Below, in pieces: positions 51,207 to 60,900 of a stretch of 64,000 nt of DNA. The translations under genes were made by a program, and so were the position numbers. Numbering within the stretch: the first letter of the stretch is position 1; each line of letters opens with the position of its first letter. This DNA comes from CAIYRG01 sp964446945 (GTDB taxonomy: Bacteria; Pseudomonadota; Alphaproteobacteria; Micropepsales; Micropepsaceae). The notes below the pieces were generated by a model. It was given only the letters and a program-made list of their open reading frames with translations. It searched no databases and was not told the DNA's origin. Where the stretch lies: NCBI GenBank assembly GCA_964446945.1, contig CAYUQO010000003.1, positions 363,532-427,531 of the forward strand, given 5' to 3'.

Positions 51207-51250
51207 GCTTGCGGAGCAAGCATGCGGTGGCGCGCCGGGTGAGGGGTGCG
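51173..51250 (+). repeat. palindromic repeat copy E overlapping the MFS start
   Basis: CCTCTCCC/GGGAGAGG, then GGCGCGCC...GGCGCGCC around a GCTTGCGGAGCAAGC hairpin and GGGTGAGGGGTGCG. Its minus strand contributes the most upstream plausible ATG of the MFS gene. Confidence 0.85.
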
Positions 51251-51262
51251 TGGTTATCTCCG

Positions 51263-51835
51263 CTATGACCGCTTGCGGTACACCCACACACTCGCGGGTG
51301 GCAGATTCGCCCACACATAGGCCGCGCGCCGCACGGAAATTCCGCGCGGCGGCTTCACCGGCGCGAACAGGCCATAGGAGAATTGAATCATCGGCCCGCC
51401 CGGCTGCAACCGGCGGAATGCTCCTTCGACCAACGCGCTGCGCCTGTCGGCCGGGTGATTGAGCAGCGGAATGCCGGAGATGATCGCCGCAAACTGTTCA
51501 TAGCCACGCTTCGGCAGCGTTCCATCGAGATCGAACGCGTCGCCGCGGATCACCTTCACGCCGGGAAATTCGGCGGCAATCGTACGGGCAAAATTGGGAT
51601 CCCATTCAATCGCGACCATGCGTTCGGGAGCGATGCCGCGCTTGATCAATTCCCGTGTCATTGAGCCGGTCCCGGGACCGAGTTCCAGCACCGGACCATC
51701 ACTGTCCGGATCGACCTGCGCGGCGACCGCACGGGCCAGTGCCGGACTCGATGGCGCAATCGCGCCGACATTGGCGGGGTTGGCGATCAGCCCACGCAGG
51801 AACAGCAGCTGCTCGCGCAACGGATTGTCCTTCAC
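51263..51835 (-). CDS. pmtA: SAM-dependent phospholipid N-methyltransferase (PmtA-like)
   Basis: A 190-residue class I methyltransferase. The SAM motif I is VLELGPGTGSMTREL at about residue 49; MVAIEWDPNFA and VIRGDAFDLD form motifs II/III; SGIPLLNHP is the Ssp(P)-type motif IV seen in alphaproteobacterial PmtA. It would methylate phosphatidylethanolamine to phosphatidylcholine. The GTG at 51835 has GGGCAGG upstream; a TTG at 51910 is the longer option. The psd-pssA pair 1.4 kb away supplies its substrate, which supports this role over an rRNA methyltransferase. Confidence 0.78.
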   Translation of the reverse strand: MKDNPLREQLLFLRGLIANPANVGAIAPSSPALARAVAAQVDPDSDGPVLELGPGTGSMTRELIKRGIAPERMVAIEWDPNFARTIAAEFPGVKVIRGDAFDLDGTLPKRGYEQFAAIISGIPLLNHPADRRSALVEGAFRRLQPGGPMIQFSYGLFAPVKPPRGISVRRAAYVWANLPPASVWVYRKRS

Positions 51836-51943
51836 CGATTGACCTGCCCGCAACTCCCCGCCTCGCTCGAATGGGCCCCATTGCTTGCATTCAATTCGCC
51901 CGCGGTTCAACCCTAATCTTCGTGGGAACCTGCCCGGCCAGCA

Positions 51944-54900
51944 TCAGGGATAGCTGAGCGTGAGGGTAAATTCGCCGAGTTGGCCACCTTTCGGTTCTTC
52001 CGCCACGGGAACTCCGGATATCGCCCGCAACTGCCAGCCATAGACGAAGCGGAAATTCACATAATGACTGAGGTTGTAGCGTACGCCCAAGCCTGCGCTC
52101 ATCAGGTCATGATCGTTCTCCGTACCGGCTTGCCACTTTTGATTGCGCACCGAGCCATAGGCGAAAAATCCCGACAATTGCGCCTGGTCGCCCGGATCAT
52201 TCGGAAGAAAATGGCGCAGAATCCCGAATGCCGGCGTCAGCAGCTCCTCATTGAGCAATACTCCGACCGAGCCGTTGGCCGTGCGCTCGTTATATCCCGG
52301 CACCGTATCCAATCCGCCGAGGCCGAGCTGCTCGGTTGGCAGCAGGACATTGCTCGCCCATTGTCCGACGACATGTGTGAGTGAACTCGCGCCGCCGAAC
52401 CAACCAAGATTCTTAACCCATTCCGCATTCTGCGGCAGCCCGGTCAGCCGCGTTGCGTCCAGCCGCGCATAGGCATAACGCGCTTTCGCGAATGGCTGTT
52501 GTTGACCGAAGATGTCATTGGTGTTGCCCGAACTCATGCCGCCCGGACTGACCACCGCGGTTGCATCCGCCGAGGTCAGTCCCAGCGCATCGCGCAGCGA
52601 AAACGCGTAGTCGGCGGAAAGCTGGGCGATCTGCGACGTCACGTCCGAGACCTGGAACCCACCGAACAGAATGTTGTTGTTGCTGCTTTTGAAATCGAAC
52701 CCGGCCTGAAGCTGTTGATTGAATGTTGTCGTCATCGGCAGCGACAGGACGTAACGCCCGCTTGCCTGCCAGGTGATGCCCGTTACCCCGATATCCGGTC
52801 CGAGATTGGGAACCGCTGTCGCATAAACCCCGAAAACCGTCAGCTTGTCGCGCCAGGGAAGCGGAGCAACAATCGTCCCGGAATGCATCTCATAATCGGA
52901 CCGTGTGCCGGTCAGGGCGCGCCACAGCGGCAGGTTGGACGTGTACTGATAGGATAGCTGGGCGTCGTAAAAATACTCGCTTGCCACGTCCAATCCAGTG
53001 GTCCAGTGATCGCGCCCCAGCACCGGCAAGCCTGTATTGTCGTATCCCAGATGCGCCCGCAGCGGGAACTGCTCCTGCACCGTGTCGACAATCAGATCGG
53101 TGTAGCCTGGAGTCGGGCTCGGCTGCGCCACAATGTTGACGTTGTGAAATGGATTCTGGTTCAGCCATGCCTTGTCGGCCTCAAGTTCGCTCAGGCTGAT
53201 CCGCTGTCCCGGCTGCACGCGTACATTGCTGGTCAGGAGTCCACTGGAAAAATAACGGTTGTTGCGTGCACTGATTATTCCGGCGCGCGACTCAGCGACC
53301 ACCACCTGGATGATGCCATTGGTGATATCCTGACCGGCCGGAAATGCGACATCGACAAACGGGTAATCGTGATCGCGGTACCAATTCGCGATCACTGTGC
53401 CGATCGTCTGCAGCAGATTTTCCGATACCGGCATGCCGAGGAAGCGAGCCAGCTCCGCGCGAAATGCCTGGGAATCCAGCATTGCGATGTTTTCAATTGT
53501 GACGCCCGGCGTCGCGTAGCCCATCGACAGAACTTTGTTCGCCGCGTCAACAAGCCTGAGACCGTGCAGGAGAACTTGCTGCTGTGGCGCGGTCTCCCGG
53601 CCCGCTTCCGGCATTGGACGCGCGACCGGCGGAAACGGCGGCAGCGGTGCAGGAAGCGGGATACGCTGCTGTTGTGGCAGCGGACCAGGGACGCTGGGTA
53701 CTTGCGCGATTTGCGGACTTGGTGCTGCCGGTTGTGTGGGCTGCAAGAGCGGCTGTTGTGGCGAAAGCGGCGGCGCCATTTTTGCCGCACCGGTGTCCGT
53801 TGCGCGATGCGCCGGTTGCGGAGCGGGCACAGGCGGTGCAGGTGGTTGCGGCGGAGGCGTGCCACCTCCGGCGGGCGGCGTTCCAGGACCACCTGCGCCA
53901 GCCGCTGATGACGCGCTGTTGCCGCCGGTGCTCGAAGCTGTTGGAGAAGCGGGTGTAGCGCTGTTGCCGCCGGGCACTGGAATCGGGGGCGCCTGCGCGC
54001 CGGGAGCAGGGGACGCATTGGTTTGCGCGCGGCCGCCATTTTGCGCATTGCGGTGACCAGCAGTCTGTCCGGACGTTCCGTTCTGCACCCGATTCAGCAC
54101 TTGCTGGGCTATGACGCCAAGAAGACCCAGAAGCACAGCTGCGCCCGCAATCGCCACTTGCCGGACGCGTTGTGTCTTCGGTGAGCTCTGGGGGGGTATG
54201 GCATCGCCGCTTGCGGCCAATGACGATTGGTTGGCTGCGGGGATTTGTTGAGCTGCGGCGGCCCGAGGCGCCGAACCCGCCGCCAGAGCCGCTGCGGGAA
54301 TTTCCGGTAATTCTTCGGCGGGTAATATCGGCCCCGCCGCGGCGGCGGCCGCGGATGTTGTCACCGGCGCAGGCAAATCCAGTTTGGCTGTTACAGGATC
54401 GGACGCCGCCGGGAGCGCGCCGGCAAATGGCAGCATGCCAAATTCCGCCGAGTCCGATGCTGCGATCAGCGCGTCATTGCTCGCTGGTGCCGCGGGGCTG
54501 GCCACATGGGCGGGCTTAACGGAGTCGCTTGCCGCCGGAAGCGGCGCCGCCAGATCGGCCAGCGGTTCTTGTCCACTCGTAACCGTCGACGCGGCCAATG
54601 TTTCCGTTGCCGGGGCCTCGGCGACGATTCCCGTCGCGCTGTCTGCGATCGGTTCGGGCGCAGCTCCTGCGGATTCGGCAAGCAATGAAATATCCGCTGC
54701 AACCGGCGCGCCAAGCGGGGTTGCCGAAGGCGCCGCGGCATCTTCCGCGGCAAAGGGCAATGGCGGCACGAGATAAGCGGGAAGCTCTTCTTGCTCATCT
54801 CCAGAATCGCCCGCTGTCTCCTGCGCCTGCGGGAATTCGCGCCGCAGGACTTCGCCTTCATGCAGAGCTGGCGCCAAGGCATATTCGTCGTGCTGGGCTG

Positions 54901-57463
54901 GTGGCGGCCGGAAGTCGAGCAATTCCAGGGCCAACGGCTGCGGTATCGGCCGGCTGCCTGGTCCTGGCGCAGCATCCGTCGACGACGCCGGCAATTCGCC
55001 TTCCGCGCGCCACACCGCAACGGGATTAGACACGGCCCAATCTTCGCGGGCTTCGGTCAGTCGCGCCGGGAAATGCAGCACAACGCCACCGCCCGGCGCG
55101 GGCAATACCGGCAGGATCGCTGCACCGGCGCGCATGACCGGCTCTTCCAGTACGCCGGCCGTAGCCGGTAATTCGGCAAAGCGGAACAACACGGCGGAAG
55201 GCGTCGCGAATTGGCCCGGCGCCGGAATCGCCGCGAACTCCTGGCTCGTCGCCTGCGCTGCGACCGCCACTGCCCGGTCGTGCCGTTGCGGAGGCGGGAC
55301 TTCGATCTGGCGCAGCGGGGTTACGCCGAATGTTGACGAGAACCGTTGACGCGCGCGCGCCCAAAATCTCGGCGGCGGGGAGGGCGGGCTACCGGATAGC
55401 GGAGCACTACGATTGTCATTGGCGTGATACGCAATGTCGATGCCGGTTGCCGGCTGCTGACCCGGCCGCTGCCACGCAAACACCGCGAGGGGCGCCTGCA
55501 CCAGCTCCGGTGCCGTATCCGCCGGCCCATCCTGCGACAGCAACGGAAGATCAGCGTGAATTTGCTGCCATGCTGCCCGTTCGCTCATCGACAGCGATTG
55601 TGCCGGCGCAGTCAGTCCGAGTGCGATGTCGCTGTCGCAAGTTGCCGTCGCGTATTCCCGGCCCAGCTCCAGCGGCGCGGGATGCTGGGCCAGCGCATCG
55701 CCTGCAGCCCCGTCAGCCCCGATGGGCATTTGCGCATAAACCAGCGAAAAATCTTCAAGCTGCGTAATTGTTGCAATCGGCACGCTCCATTTGGGGACAA
55801 ACTGAGCGTGTTCTGGCGTTTCGGCCGCGGGCGCCTGCAGCGATGCGACGTCACGCGCCGATGCGGATGGCAAAACTTCCGGATACGGAAAGACCGGCAG
55901 CGCCTGTTGTGCGCTTGCGATCGGCGAAATCACTTCGGCGGCCACCGGCGGCGCCGGCAATTCACGCGATTGCGGCGCAAATCCTGCGTCGGCGAACAGT
56001 GGCAGCGGTGCAATGGGAGGTGACGCGGCCGCGTCCGAGCGGATTTCCGGAATCGGCGCGCGAGCTTCGCCCGCGATGACTCCCGCCGGAACGTAAACAC
56101 CTGCAGTGCCGATGCCAGGAATTTCTGCCGGCGCGAGATGCAAGCTGTCAGTGCTCAGCGACAGGTCCGGCTCATCCGAAGCTTCGCGCGCATATGCCGG
56201 TGACGGTGTCTGCCCTTCGGACATCGGGTCTGCGACATCCGCCGGCAGCACCTGCCGGGATGAGCTGCCCGGTAAATCGCGCGCGGTGATGTCCAGGAGC
56301 GGCGATGCCGGAATTGGCAATCGGCCGGCGCCAGCCGGCAAAACCGGCAAAAGTTTCGCATCTGCAATGTAACTGATTTTGCCGGTGTCCTGCGGCCGAC
56401 CGGGACCGATATCGGCAGGTGCTGGAGCAATCGGAATTCCACCCGGAAGATACGTATCCGAATGCAGCAACCCGCGCGCGGATTTTGGCCGGGTAATCGG
56501 AGCCCTGGATCGCGCCGGGCGTGGCAGGGCTGGCAGCGGCTCCGCCGCCGCTCCTGCCGCTGCACCTGAGGGCTTTCCTTCCCGTACCGGAATCGCACCT
56601 TGGTACTCCGCATCCGGCGACGGGCCGGCCGCTTGAGCCGCCTCGTTCGCCTGGACGAAGCCGAAAAGGCCTGGAGCAGAACGCCGCGTTGCTATTATTG
56701 CCGGCGATTTTCTGACAATCACCGGCTGCATGAACCGGACGCCCGGCACTCCCGCCGGCAGGACCGCAACGCCTTGCCGGCTCTGTCCTGCGCCTTGCCA
56801 GGAATGGGAGAGCCGGATGCGACTCGCGCTGTGCCGCCAGCGAATGCGGGCGCTGACATCGGCAGGAACTCTTGGCTGAAGCAATACTTCGGTAGATGTC
56901 CGTATCGCTGTTGTTGCCAAATCGCCAGTGCGACTCGGCATGAGCTGTTCCGGGAAGCTGGATTTGGCACCTGCTGATATGCTTGGCGGCTGATGGGATT
57001 GACCGCCTCTGTCCGATTCCTCGCGGGCTTCGCCGGAAACTGCACGCTCAGGGTTTTCGCGTGCGGCTGCTTTCGCTGTCGTCAGGCACAGCAATTCCGC
57101 GCCGCTGCCATCGCCAATCCTCTCCAGCAGATACAGCGCGCTTTTGACGCTGATCCCTAAAATCCGGTGCAGCTGGTTAGCGCTGACGGACTCTCTTGTC
57201 GTCGACAGCAAGAATATCGCCCGCAGCCAGATATGCAGCGGGATATGCGAGCCTTCAAAGATCGTGCCGATCTTGACCGTAAATGGCTTCCGGCAGGCGT
57301 AACACTTATACGTACCCAGCCGGGTGCTTTGCCCAGATAGGGGCCCGCTGCGCCCGACTACGCCGCAGTGGGGGCAGCGTCTGCCATCCGGCCACAGACG
57401 CGCTTCAACGAATGCGTATGCCGATTTTTCGTCGAAAAAATAATCTGAATCGAAATCGGTCAC
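51944..57463 (-). CDS. giant TpsB (FhaC/ShlB) transporter fused to a transposase-type zinc ribbon
   Basis: An uninterrupted 1839-residue frame from a GTG with GGGGGAAA upstream. Residues 30-57 form a zinc ribbon (CPHC and CYAC) that continues into an IS1595-family transposase-like helical segment (74-119, TIFEGSHIPLHIWLRAI). About 980 Pro/Ala/Glu-rich residues follow, then one hydrophobic helix (about 1103-1122, basic on its N side) and a Pro/Gln linker. Next come a POTRA_2 domain (about 1315-1390, with ANWYRDHDYPFVDV) and a FhaC/ShlB beta-barrel to the end (LGEFTLTLSYP). Usual TpsB proteins have about 550-600 residues and a signal peptide, which is absent. The internal helix would act as signal anchor. 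An internal start cannot be excluded, but I see no good ribosome site before the helix. Confidence 0.8.
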   Translation of the reverse strand: MTDFDSDYFFDEKSAYAFVEARLWPDGRRCPHCGVVGRSGPLSGQSTRLGTYKCYACRKPFTVKIGTIFEGSHIPLHIWLRAIFLLSTTRESVSANQLHRILGISVKSALYLLERIGDGSGAELLCLTTAKAAARENPERAVSGEAREESDRGGQSHQPPSISAGAKSSFPEQLMPSRTGDLATTAIRTSTEVLLQPRVPADVSARIRWRHSASRIRLSHSWQGAGQSRQGVAVLPAGVPGVRFMQPVIVRKSPAIIATRRSAPGLFGFVQANEAAQAAGPSPDAEYQGAIPVREGKPSGAAAGAAAEPLPALPRPARSRAPITRPKSARGLLHSDTYLPGGIPIAPAPADIGPGRPQDTGKISYIADAKLLPVLPAGAGRLPIPASPLLDITARDLPGSSSRQVLPADVADPMSEGQTPSPAYAREASDEPDLSLSTDSLHLAPAEIPGIGTAGVYVPAGVIAGEARAPIPEIRSDAAASPPIAPLPLFADAGFAPQSRELPAPPVAAEVISPIASAQQALPVFPYPEVLPSASARDVASLQAPAAETPEHAQFVPKWSVPIATITQLEDFSLVYAQMPIGADGAAGDALAQHPAPLELGREYATATCDSDIALGLTAPAQSLSMSERAAWQQIHADLPLLSQDGPADTAPELVQAPLAVFAWQRPGQQPATGIDIAYHANDNRSAPLSGSPPSPPPRFWARARQRFSSTFGVTPLRQIEVPPPQRHDRAVAVAAQATSQEFAAIPAPGQFATPSAVLFRFAELPATAGVLEEPVMRAGAAILPVLPAPGGGVVLHFPARLTEAREDWAVSNPVAVWRAEGELPASSTDAAPGPGSRPIPQPLALELLDFRPPPAQHDEYALAPALHEGEVLRREFPQAQETAGDSGDEQEELPAYLVPPLPFAAEDAAAPSATPLGAPVAADISLLAESAGAAPEPIADSATGIVAEAPATETLAASTVTSGQEPLADLAAPLPAASDSVKPAHVASPAAPASNDALIAASDSAEFGMLPFAGALPAASDPVTAKLDLPAPVTTSAAAAAAGPILPAEELPEIPAAALAAGSAPRAAAAQQIPAANQSSLAASGDAIPPQSSPKTQRVRQVAIAGAAVLLGLLGVIAQQVLNRVQNGTSGQTAGHRNAQNGGRAQTNASPAPGAQAPPIPVPGGNSATPASPTASSTGGNSASSAAGAGGPGTPPAGGGTPPPQPPAPPVPAPQPAHRATDTGAAKMAPPLSPQQPLLQPTQPAAPSPQIAQVPSVPGPLPQQQRIPLPAPLPPFPPVARPMPEAGRETAPQQQVLLHGLRLVDAANKVLSMGYATPGVTIENIAMLDSQAFRAELARFLGMPVSENLLQTIGTVIANWYRDHDYPFVDVAFPAGQDITNGIIQVVVAESRAGIISARNNRYFSSGLLTSNVRVQPGQRISLSELEADKAWLNQNPFHNVNIVAQPSPTPGYTDLIVDTVQEQFPLRAHLGYDNTGLPVLGRDHWTTGLDVASEYFYDAQLSYQYTSNLPLWRALTGTRSDYEMHSGTIVAPLPWRDKLTVFGVYATAVPNLGPDIGVTGITWQASGRYVLSLPMTTTFNQQLQAGFDFKSSNNNILFGGFQVSDVTSQIAQLSADYAFSLRDALGLTSADATAVVSPGGMSSGNTNDIFGQQQPFAKARYAYARLDATRLTGLPQNAEWVKNLGWFGGASSLTHVVGQWASNVLLPTEQLGLGGLDTVPGYNERTANGSVGVLLNEELLTPAFGILRHFLPNDPGDQAQLSGFFAYGSVRNQKWQAGTENDHDLMSAGLGVRYNLSHYVNFRFVYGWQLRAISGVPVAEEPKGGQLGEFTLTLSYP

Positions 57464-57915
57464 GACCGTTTCCCCCAACAGCAATCTTAACCCTTTTGTC
57501 GGGGTACGTAAAATCGAAGCCGGGGCGAAAGCACGACAAACCACCACAAGGCGCGCGCTACCCAGGACACGCGTTCCCGAATGTCCCTTTACTTCAGTGG
57601 GTTCTGCGGCAGCTTGGGTTTCAGCTACCGCGTCTGCATTGGCTTCCGGATCGGTTTTCCACGTTTTCGTCCACAGGCGGTGTTGCTGAAATTTTCCCCA
57701 GATCTGGCCACAGCTTTATCCACAGGCTTGCGATTCGCCCTTAGCCACGCTGTCACGGAGGCTTCGCAGCCTTCGGCCGCATTTATGTGGAACATGGCCA
57801 TCCCACCGTCCGGAATTGCGGTGGATCAACGTGTTGGCTCCCGTTTGCCTTCATACGGACGCGGTTATCGCCGGTGGCATCGACCACCGGTCCGCATGGA
57901 TGGATCGGGCAGCGA
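57464..57915. promoter_or_regulatory. divergent tpsB-tpsA control region
   Basis: This 452-bp gap separates the two divergent secretion genes. It holds a perfect inverted repeat CCGGTGG/CCACCGG (57871-57877 and 57884-57890, 6-bp spacer) 26 bases before the tpsA ATG. It also holds a perfect DnaA-box-like TTATCCACA (57716-57724) with two weaker CCACA sites nearby, and the tpsB promoter described separately. No gene in it is credible. The IS1595-like sequence does not visibly continue into it. Confidence 0.45.
57484..57512 (-). promoter_or_regulatory. possible sigma-70 promoter of tpsB
   Basis: On the minus strand TTTACG (57507-57512), a 17-bp spacer and TAAGAT (57484-57489) lie 20 bases before the GTG start, each with four of six consensus matches. 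The leader would be about 14 bases and contains the ribosome site. Confidence 0.35.
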
Positions 57916-60900
57916 ATGTCGATTGGAAATCGCAATATCGGGCAGAACGCCGGGAGGCACGCGTGCCGTGTCGCCCCGTATCTGTTTGCGATTTCCATCC
58001 TGGCGCTGAACATTTCTGCGAGCCCTGCACATGCCGGTGGCACCATCCTGCCAAGCGGCGGAAAATTCGCCGCCGGCGTCGGCTCCATCACGACCTCCGG
58101 CAACACCGTCGATGTCAACCAGGCATCGCAGCGCGGCGTCGTCAACTGGCAGAATTTTTCGATCGGGCAGGGCGGCACGGTCAATATCAACAACGGATCG
58201 GGCGCGACGCTTAATCGTGTCACCGGCGGCAGCATCTCCAACATCGAAGGATCGCTGAAAAGCACCGGGTCAGTCTATGTGGTCAATCCGGCTGGCGTCG
58301 TTGTCGGAGCCAATGGCAAGGTTGTCACCAATGGCGATTTTGTTGCGTCCACCCGCGACATCGGCAACAGCCAGTTCATGAATGGCAGCACGGTCACTGC
58401 CGCCGGAAATTCGGCGGGTACCGTCAATAATCAGGGTACGATCGTTTCCGCCAACGGAAGCGTGACGCTGGTCGGTAAGTCTGTACACAACAGCGGTTCG
58501 ATTTCAGCCCCTAATGGTGCCGCCAATCTCGCGGCCGGCGACAATGTCGAACTGTCGGTCTCCATTCCTGGCGCCAATGGCGTGCAGCAGGTCAACATCC
58601 AGAGCGGATCCGGCGATGTCACCAATCAGGGTGCAGTCGCCGCCGCGCAGGCGAGACTGGATGCAGCCGGTGGCAACGTCTATGCGCTTGCTACCAACAA
58701 TGGCGGCATCATCCGCGCCACCGGAACCAGCACCAAAGATGGCCACGTCTATCTTTCCGCCGGCGGCAATGTCACGGTTTCGGGCACGGTTCAGGCCGCC
58801 AATGCGGATGGTTCCGGTGGCGCTATCATGGTGCATGCCGCTGCCCAGAACGGCACTGCGGAGGTTTCCGGTACGCTGGACGCCAGTGCTCTGAACCCGA
58901 GCGCTCCCGGTGGCGACATCACTCTCTCCGCCGCCAACGTTCACCTGCTGGGTACGGCAAGTGTCAATGCCGTTGGTGGCACTGACGGCGGCCATATTCT
59001 GATTGGCGGCGACCGTCACGGCGGCCTGGATCCGACGTTGAATATTTCCTCCACGCCGGTCCCTGATGCCCTGAACACGACGATTGATGCCGGAGCCAGG
59101 ATTACTGCAAACGGCGGCGCCAGGGGTGGCTCAGCTGCCGGTAACGGTGGTGACATTATCATATGGTCCAACCTGCACACCGAATTCGACGGCGCCATCA
59201 GCGCCCGCGGCGGTGCAGGCGGCGGTAATGGCGGCTTCCTCGAAACCTCCAGTGAAGGTCTCCTCGGCTTCCACGGCACCGTGGATACTCTGGCTCCGGC
59301 CGGCCAGACCGGCAACCTGTTACTCGATCCGGCAGACGTCACGATCTGCGCGTCCCCGTGCACAACGACGAATTATACTATCGCCACTGGGCCAACTACC
59401 GGGGCATCCACATCCACGATCTTGAATACCGATCTGCAGACGGCGCTTGGATCAGCTGCCGTCTCGATAAACACAACCAGCACCGGCTCCGGCAACGGTG
59501 ACATTACGGTCAATGCGCCTGTTACATGGGCTGCCACCAGAGCGTTAACGCTGACGGCTACTCGGAATATCACCATCAATGCGAGCATTACCCAGACCAC
59601 GACCACCAATAATGCCGGGAATGCGATCACGCTGAATGCGACTTCGGGCACTGTAACGATCAACGACGGTGCCCAGGTCACGACCCGTGGCATCACCTCT
59701 GGTGGAGTGACAGTCAACGCCCAAAGCCTGATCGTGAATTCGACGGGCGCGAACACATTTCTTGGGAACGACACCGTTGGCAGCGGAACGTCGCCCGTGG
59801 TTCTCAACATCACCGGGACTTACGCGTCTGCCGGTAGCGGTGGAGCGCAGTTGATCGGCAGTGCTGCCTTTATTCGATCCGCCGGCACACTGACGCTCAA
59901 GGGAGATGGCGATTTCTTGCTCTCGGGAGCTGGAAATAACGTCGTCACCACGCTCGCGACAGGAGGGACGACCGCGGGTCTGCGAGTCAACTCCCTCAGT
60001 CTTTACGACAGCAGTGGCGCGATGACGGTCGGCGCCACTGGCATCACGGCACTCGGTGCGGTCACGCTACAAGGAAGCGGCGCCCTCACTCTCACGGGCG
60101 GCATCACGCTGCCGGCATCGCTTGGATCGACTTCCAGTGTCACAGGCACTGCGACCGGTACTCTCACTTTAAATAGTTTTCCAGTCTCGGCGCAGACTGG
60201 CACACTCACTGCCGCCGCATTACAGATCCTCGGCTCAGGCACCAGCTACACGCTGACCGGCAGCAACAATGTCGGGATCATCGGCGGCAACACCGGATCC
60301 GTCAGCTTCAGCAATGGCGCCAATGCCCTAACGGTTGACGGTGCCGGGTCAAGCAGCGGCCTTACCACGACGGGTACGAGTGGGATCACACTCTCCACGA
60401 GCAATGCGAGCGGAATTACGGTGGCGGCAACCGGCAGCCTGTCGTCCAGCGGCGCCGGCCCGATTGCCTTGACGGCAAACGCGGTGTCGTTCAGCGGCCC
60501 GGTCACCGCCAGTGGGCAGAGCGTCACGATCGCGCCGAGTACGGTCTCCTCCACCATGAGCCTGAACGGCGCGAGCACGCTCAATCTGAGTCAGAGTTCC
60601 CTGAATCAGGTGACGGCGAGCACGCTTAATCTTGGAAGTAGCACAGCGACCGGCGTGCTGACGGTTGGCGCTTCGGGGCCGGTCTCTGTCCCCTCCACCG
60701 TAACCAACCTGATCCTGGAGAGCGCCGCCGCTTCCGGCGCCGTTGCGCTCAGCGGCAACCTGTCCAACGCCAACGCCAATGGCTCGATCACGTTTCAGAC
60801 AAATGTTTCGCCGTCATTCGGCAGCAGCACCCTGACCACCGACCAGAGCACCGGCACGGTGACAATCCAGCCGATCGGGACGAATGTCGCCGTCAGCCTC

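Noticed and set aside
38301..51250. CRISPR array
   Set aside because: The repeated palindromes are kilobases apart, singly placed and without regular spacers.
51944..57463. Assembly error or chance read-through joining a transposase remnant to a normal tpsB
   Set aside because: Not fully excluded, but the frame stays open for 5.5 kb, has a good ribosome site and promoter-like sequence at its start, and I see no good start near the helix. Kept as a finding with explicit refuting tests.
57464..57915. Replication origin or plasmid origin
   Set aside because: There is only one perfect DnaA-box and there are no iterons, AT-rich unwinding element or partition/replication genes.
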